A stretch of 6,365 bases of DNA from Candidatus Galligastranaerophilus intestinigallinarum. GTDB taxonomy: Bacteria > Cyanobacteriota > Vampirovibrionia > Gastranaerophilales > Gastranaerophilaceae. The stretch lies in contig DVKW01000235.1 in NCBI GenBank assembly GCA_018715855.1, positions 1 to 6,365 of the forward strand, read 5' to 3'. Position 1 is the stretch's first letter, and each line of letters opens with the position of its first letter. Shown here in pieces: positions 4,664-6,365 of the stretch. Position numbers and translations under genes: made by a program. The notes under the pieces are model-generated. The model did not search any database. It was not told where the DNA came from and saw only the letters and a list, made by a program, of their open reading frames with translations.

Positions 4664-6365
4664 ATGACCACAAAAAAATTCTTTTTGACAGCTACTTTAG
4701 TTGCTACCGTTTTTGCCTTTACGGTACCTGTAAGTTTTGCTGCATGCCCGACAGGTGGCGCTTGCCCTGTTGAATCAGTTCAAAAGGTAACGCCTGACAC
4801 TGCAACTTGTTCAAAATGCAAACAAGAAAAAGACAAATGCAAATGTAAAAAGGCAAAAAAAAAGAAGTGCGACCCGTGCGAAACGGGGGCAGCAGCACCG
4901 TGCGACCCTTGCCAAAAGGCAATGGATGATTGCAAATGCAAAAAAGATAAATGTGCAAAACCTTGCTATGATGATAGCAAAGTAAACACAAACCTTCAAA
5001 CTTATACCTACCCTAATTCTGTTTATTCAACCGCAAACAATGCAGTTGTAGGTGAAGCAAACAATTCAGCAATTATTAAAGATTCAAAAATGGGTGTAAT
5101 TGCGGGTGTTCCAATTGAAGATAACTGCATAACAGGTGCAGCAGCCCCAATTTTAGATGAAAAAATTCTTCCAAAAAGCGCTTGCTGTCCTGAACCAAAC
5201 ATTCAATCACCAAACACAATGAAGGCTATCTACAAAGAAATGGAACCTTGCTGCAATTCTAAATCTGATTGCGGCTGTATGACAGGTGGCGCTTCCGGCA
5301 TGTTTGATCAAAAATACCCCGATGTTCCAAACAATTATTGGGCATCAGGCGATATTAACCGCTTAACAGACCAATGCGTTGTTGTGGGATATCCTGATAA
5401 TATGTTTAAACCCAATAAAAATATCTCACGTGCTGAAATGGCGCAAATGGTTGTAAAGGGCTATAACCTTGAAAACACACCCTTAACTGCTTCCGGCGAT
5501 TTTAAAGATGTTCCGAAAAACCACTGGGCATATGAAGCAATTAATAAAGGTGTTTCATCCGATATGTTAGCAGGCCACCCGAACGGTAAATTTATGCCAA
5601 ACAGCCCAATTACAAGATGCGAAGCTATGAGCATTTTATCTAAAGGCGTAAACTGCCCGATGGATGCTTGCAAAGCTGATGAAATTTTAAGCAAATATCA
5701 AGACGGCAACCAAGTTCCCGCTTGGGCAAAAGAACATGTTGCAAAAGCAATTGATAACGGCGCCCTAAAAGACAGCCAAACACCCAATAAAATTAGGCCA
5801 AAAGACAATGCAACACGTGCCGAAATATCATCAATGCTTCAAAACGTAAGAATTGCAGGGGGCTATGACACTGCTCAAACAAAAACGGCAATCGGCCCTT
5901 CTAAAACAACTTATGTAGAAAAAGAAACACCCGTTTGCATTCCTACTTTATCTTTAGAAATGAAAGATATAATTAACGCTAAAAACGCAAACGTAGGTGA
6001 AAGATTTGCAGCAGTTACAAAACACGAAATTACAATAGACGGTGTTACATTCCCTTGCGGAAGCCGAGTAAACGGCAAAGTAACAGAAGTTGTAAGGCCG
6101 TCTAAATGTGATGACGGCGCACTTAAACTTGCATTCACCGAAATTGTTGATTGCAACGGCTGCAAACACCCGTTGCCAAAACAAGTTTTAACCGCAAGAA
6201 TTGAAAAACAAAAAGATGTAAACGGCATTATAAGATTTATTGAAATGCCATTTACTTTGGTTGGTTCAACCTTAGGTAACGTAGGCAGAACCGTTGGCGG
6301 CATGCTTGTCGGCCTTGGCAATGCATCTGAAGCATTGTTAGACCAAGTTGGCACAGGTACGGGCG
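4664..6365 (+). CDS. Secreted cysteine-rich S-layer-homology protein, 3' end outside the window
   Basis: The first 567 residues of an exported envelope protein; no stop occurs before the window edge. Residues 1-26 are a signal peptide: a short Lys-containing start, hydrophobic core LTATLVATVFAF, and S-F-A at 24-26. S-F-A-A-C (24-28) also fits the permissive lipobox, so Cys28 could be lipidated. Residues 28-101 hold 14 cysteines with lysine-rich CKCKK and CDPC units; C-C pairs lie at 174-175 and 196-197, and CGC at 203-205. Three SLH repeats follow, about 214-264 (SRAE), 280-328 (variant TRCE) and 345-393 (TRAE). SLH repeats usually bind secondary cell-wall polysaccharide and tether proteins or outer membrane to peptidoglycan. 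A linker leads to a beta-rich domain from about 428, with a G-x-R-F-x-A start and FPCGSRVNGKVTEV, then a glycine-rich stretch (about 533-556). About 30 cysteines in total are exceptional. It might be an outer-membrane tether or surface protein; the C-terminal domain is not identified. Confidence 0.92.
   Translation, partial: MTTKKFFLTATLVATVFAFTVPVSFAACPTGGACPVESVQKVTPDTATCSKCKQEKDKCKCKKAKKKKCDPCETGAAAPCDPCQKAMDDCKCKKDKCAKPCYDDSKVNTNLQTYTYPNSVYSTANNAVVGEANNSAIIKDSKMGVIAGVPIEDNCITGAAAPILDEKILPKSACCPEPNIQSPNTMKAIYKEMEPCCNSKSDCGCMTGGASGMFDQKYPDVPNNYWASGDINRLTDQCVVVGYPDNMFKPNKNISRAEMAQMVVKGYNLENTPLTASGDFKDVPKNHWAYEAINKGVSSDMLAGHPNGKFMPNSPITRCEAMSILSKGVNCPMDACKADEILSKYQDGNQVPAWAKEHVAKAIDNGALKDSQTPNKIRPKDNATRAEISSMLQNVRIAGGYDTAQTKTAIGPSKTTYVEKETPVCIPTLSLEMKDIINAKNANVGERFAAVTKHEITIDGVTFPCGSRVNGKVTEVVRPSKCDDGALKLAFTEIVDCNGCKHPLPKQVLTARIEKQKDVNGIIRFIEMPFTLVGSTLGNVGRTVGGMLVGLGNASEALLDQVGTGTG
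4745..5293 (+). repeat. Four dispersed copies of a C-x-T-G-[GA]-A motif in the SLH protein
   Basis: The motif occurs at residues 28-33 (CPTGGA, nt 4745-4762), 72-77 (CETGAA, nt 4877-4894), 155-160 (CITGAA, nt 5126-5143) and 205-210 (CMTGGA, nt 5276-5293). The two middle copies continue as A-P. The first and last share an exact 14-base DNA repeat (GACAGGTGGCGCTT at 4750-4763 and 5281-5294). A separate 13-base near-repeat (one mismatch, 4867-4879 and 4900-4912, 33 bases apart) duplicates the C-D-P-C unit in frame. The motifs flank the cysteine-rich segment and stop just before the first SLH repeat. Confidence 0.7.

Noticed and set aside
4719..4999. Two minus-strand open frames of 90 and 62 codons rich in Cys and Phe
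   Set aside because: They are antisense shadows of the cysteine/lysine-rich SLH segment, with no ribosome binding site or credible protein pattern.
5911..6354. A 147-codon minus-strand open frame
   Set aside because: It lies wholly opposite the SLH protein's C-terminal domain; the plus frame has a signal peptide and recognisable repeats, and the minus product looks like nothing known.

Overview
The window is about 6.4 kb of AT-rich bacterial DNA holding six protein genes, two of which run off the window edges. Order: the 3' part of a charged coiled-coil protein (+), a soluble PAS-GAF histidine kinase (+), a 70-residue protein of unknown function (+), enolase (-), a 108-residue HEAT-repeat protein (+), and the 5' part of a secreted, very cysteine-rich S-layer-homology (SLH) protein (+). 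I see no tRNA, rRNA, insertion sequence, CRISPR array or integration scar.

Organism. The low GC, the near-consensus AAGGAGG ribosome binding sites, and an exported SLH protein of the kind found in cyanobacteria-like envelopes together suggest a gut or environmental member of the Melainabacteria/Vampirovibrionia (Gastranaerophilales-like). This is an inference from style and gene content. A low-GC Gram-negative with SLH outer-membrane tethers, or a Clostridia/Negativicutes relative, cannot be excluded.

Layout. Region 1 (1-2203) is a probable operon. The stop codon of the coiled-coil gene abuts the ATG of the kinase (TAGATG), so the two are likely translated together. The kinase has no membrane segment, and no response regulator is visible. 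Region 2 (2204-2597) holds a possible promoter, the small gene at 2328-2540 and a strong symmetric hairpin at 2554-2586 that can end both this gene and the convergent enolase gene. Region 3 (2598-3947, minus strand) is a complete enolase with every catalytic residue and a short asparagine/cysteine-containing C-terminal tail. Region 4 (3948-4120) is the divergent control region between enolase and the HEAT gene. It has a perfect 11-bp inverted repeat whose distal arm covers the likely -10 box of the enolase promoter. Region 5 (4121-4447) is the HEAT gene. Region 6 (4448-4663) is non-coding and includes a strong terminator-like hairpin only about 40 bases before the last gene. Region 7 (4664 to the edge) is the SLH protein.

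The most unusual item is the SLH protein. It has a signal peptide with a possible lipobox, and a lysine/cysteine-rich segment with 14 cysteines in about 74 residues. A six-residue motif, C-x-T-G-[GA]-A, occurs four times before the three SLH repeats. The protein has about 30 cysteines in the visible 567 residues. It is probably an envelope tether that is either disulfide cross-linked or metal-binding. Apart from the coupled pair at the start, the genes do not form one obvious pathway.
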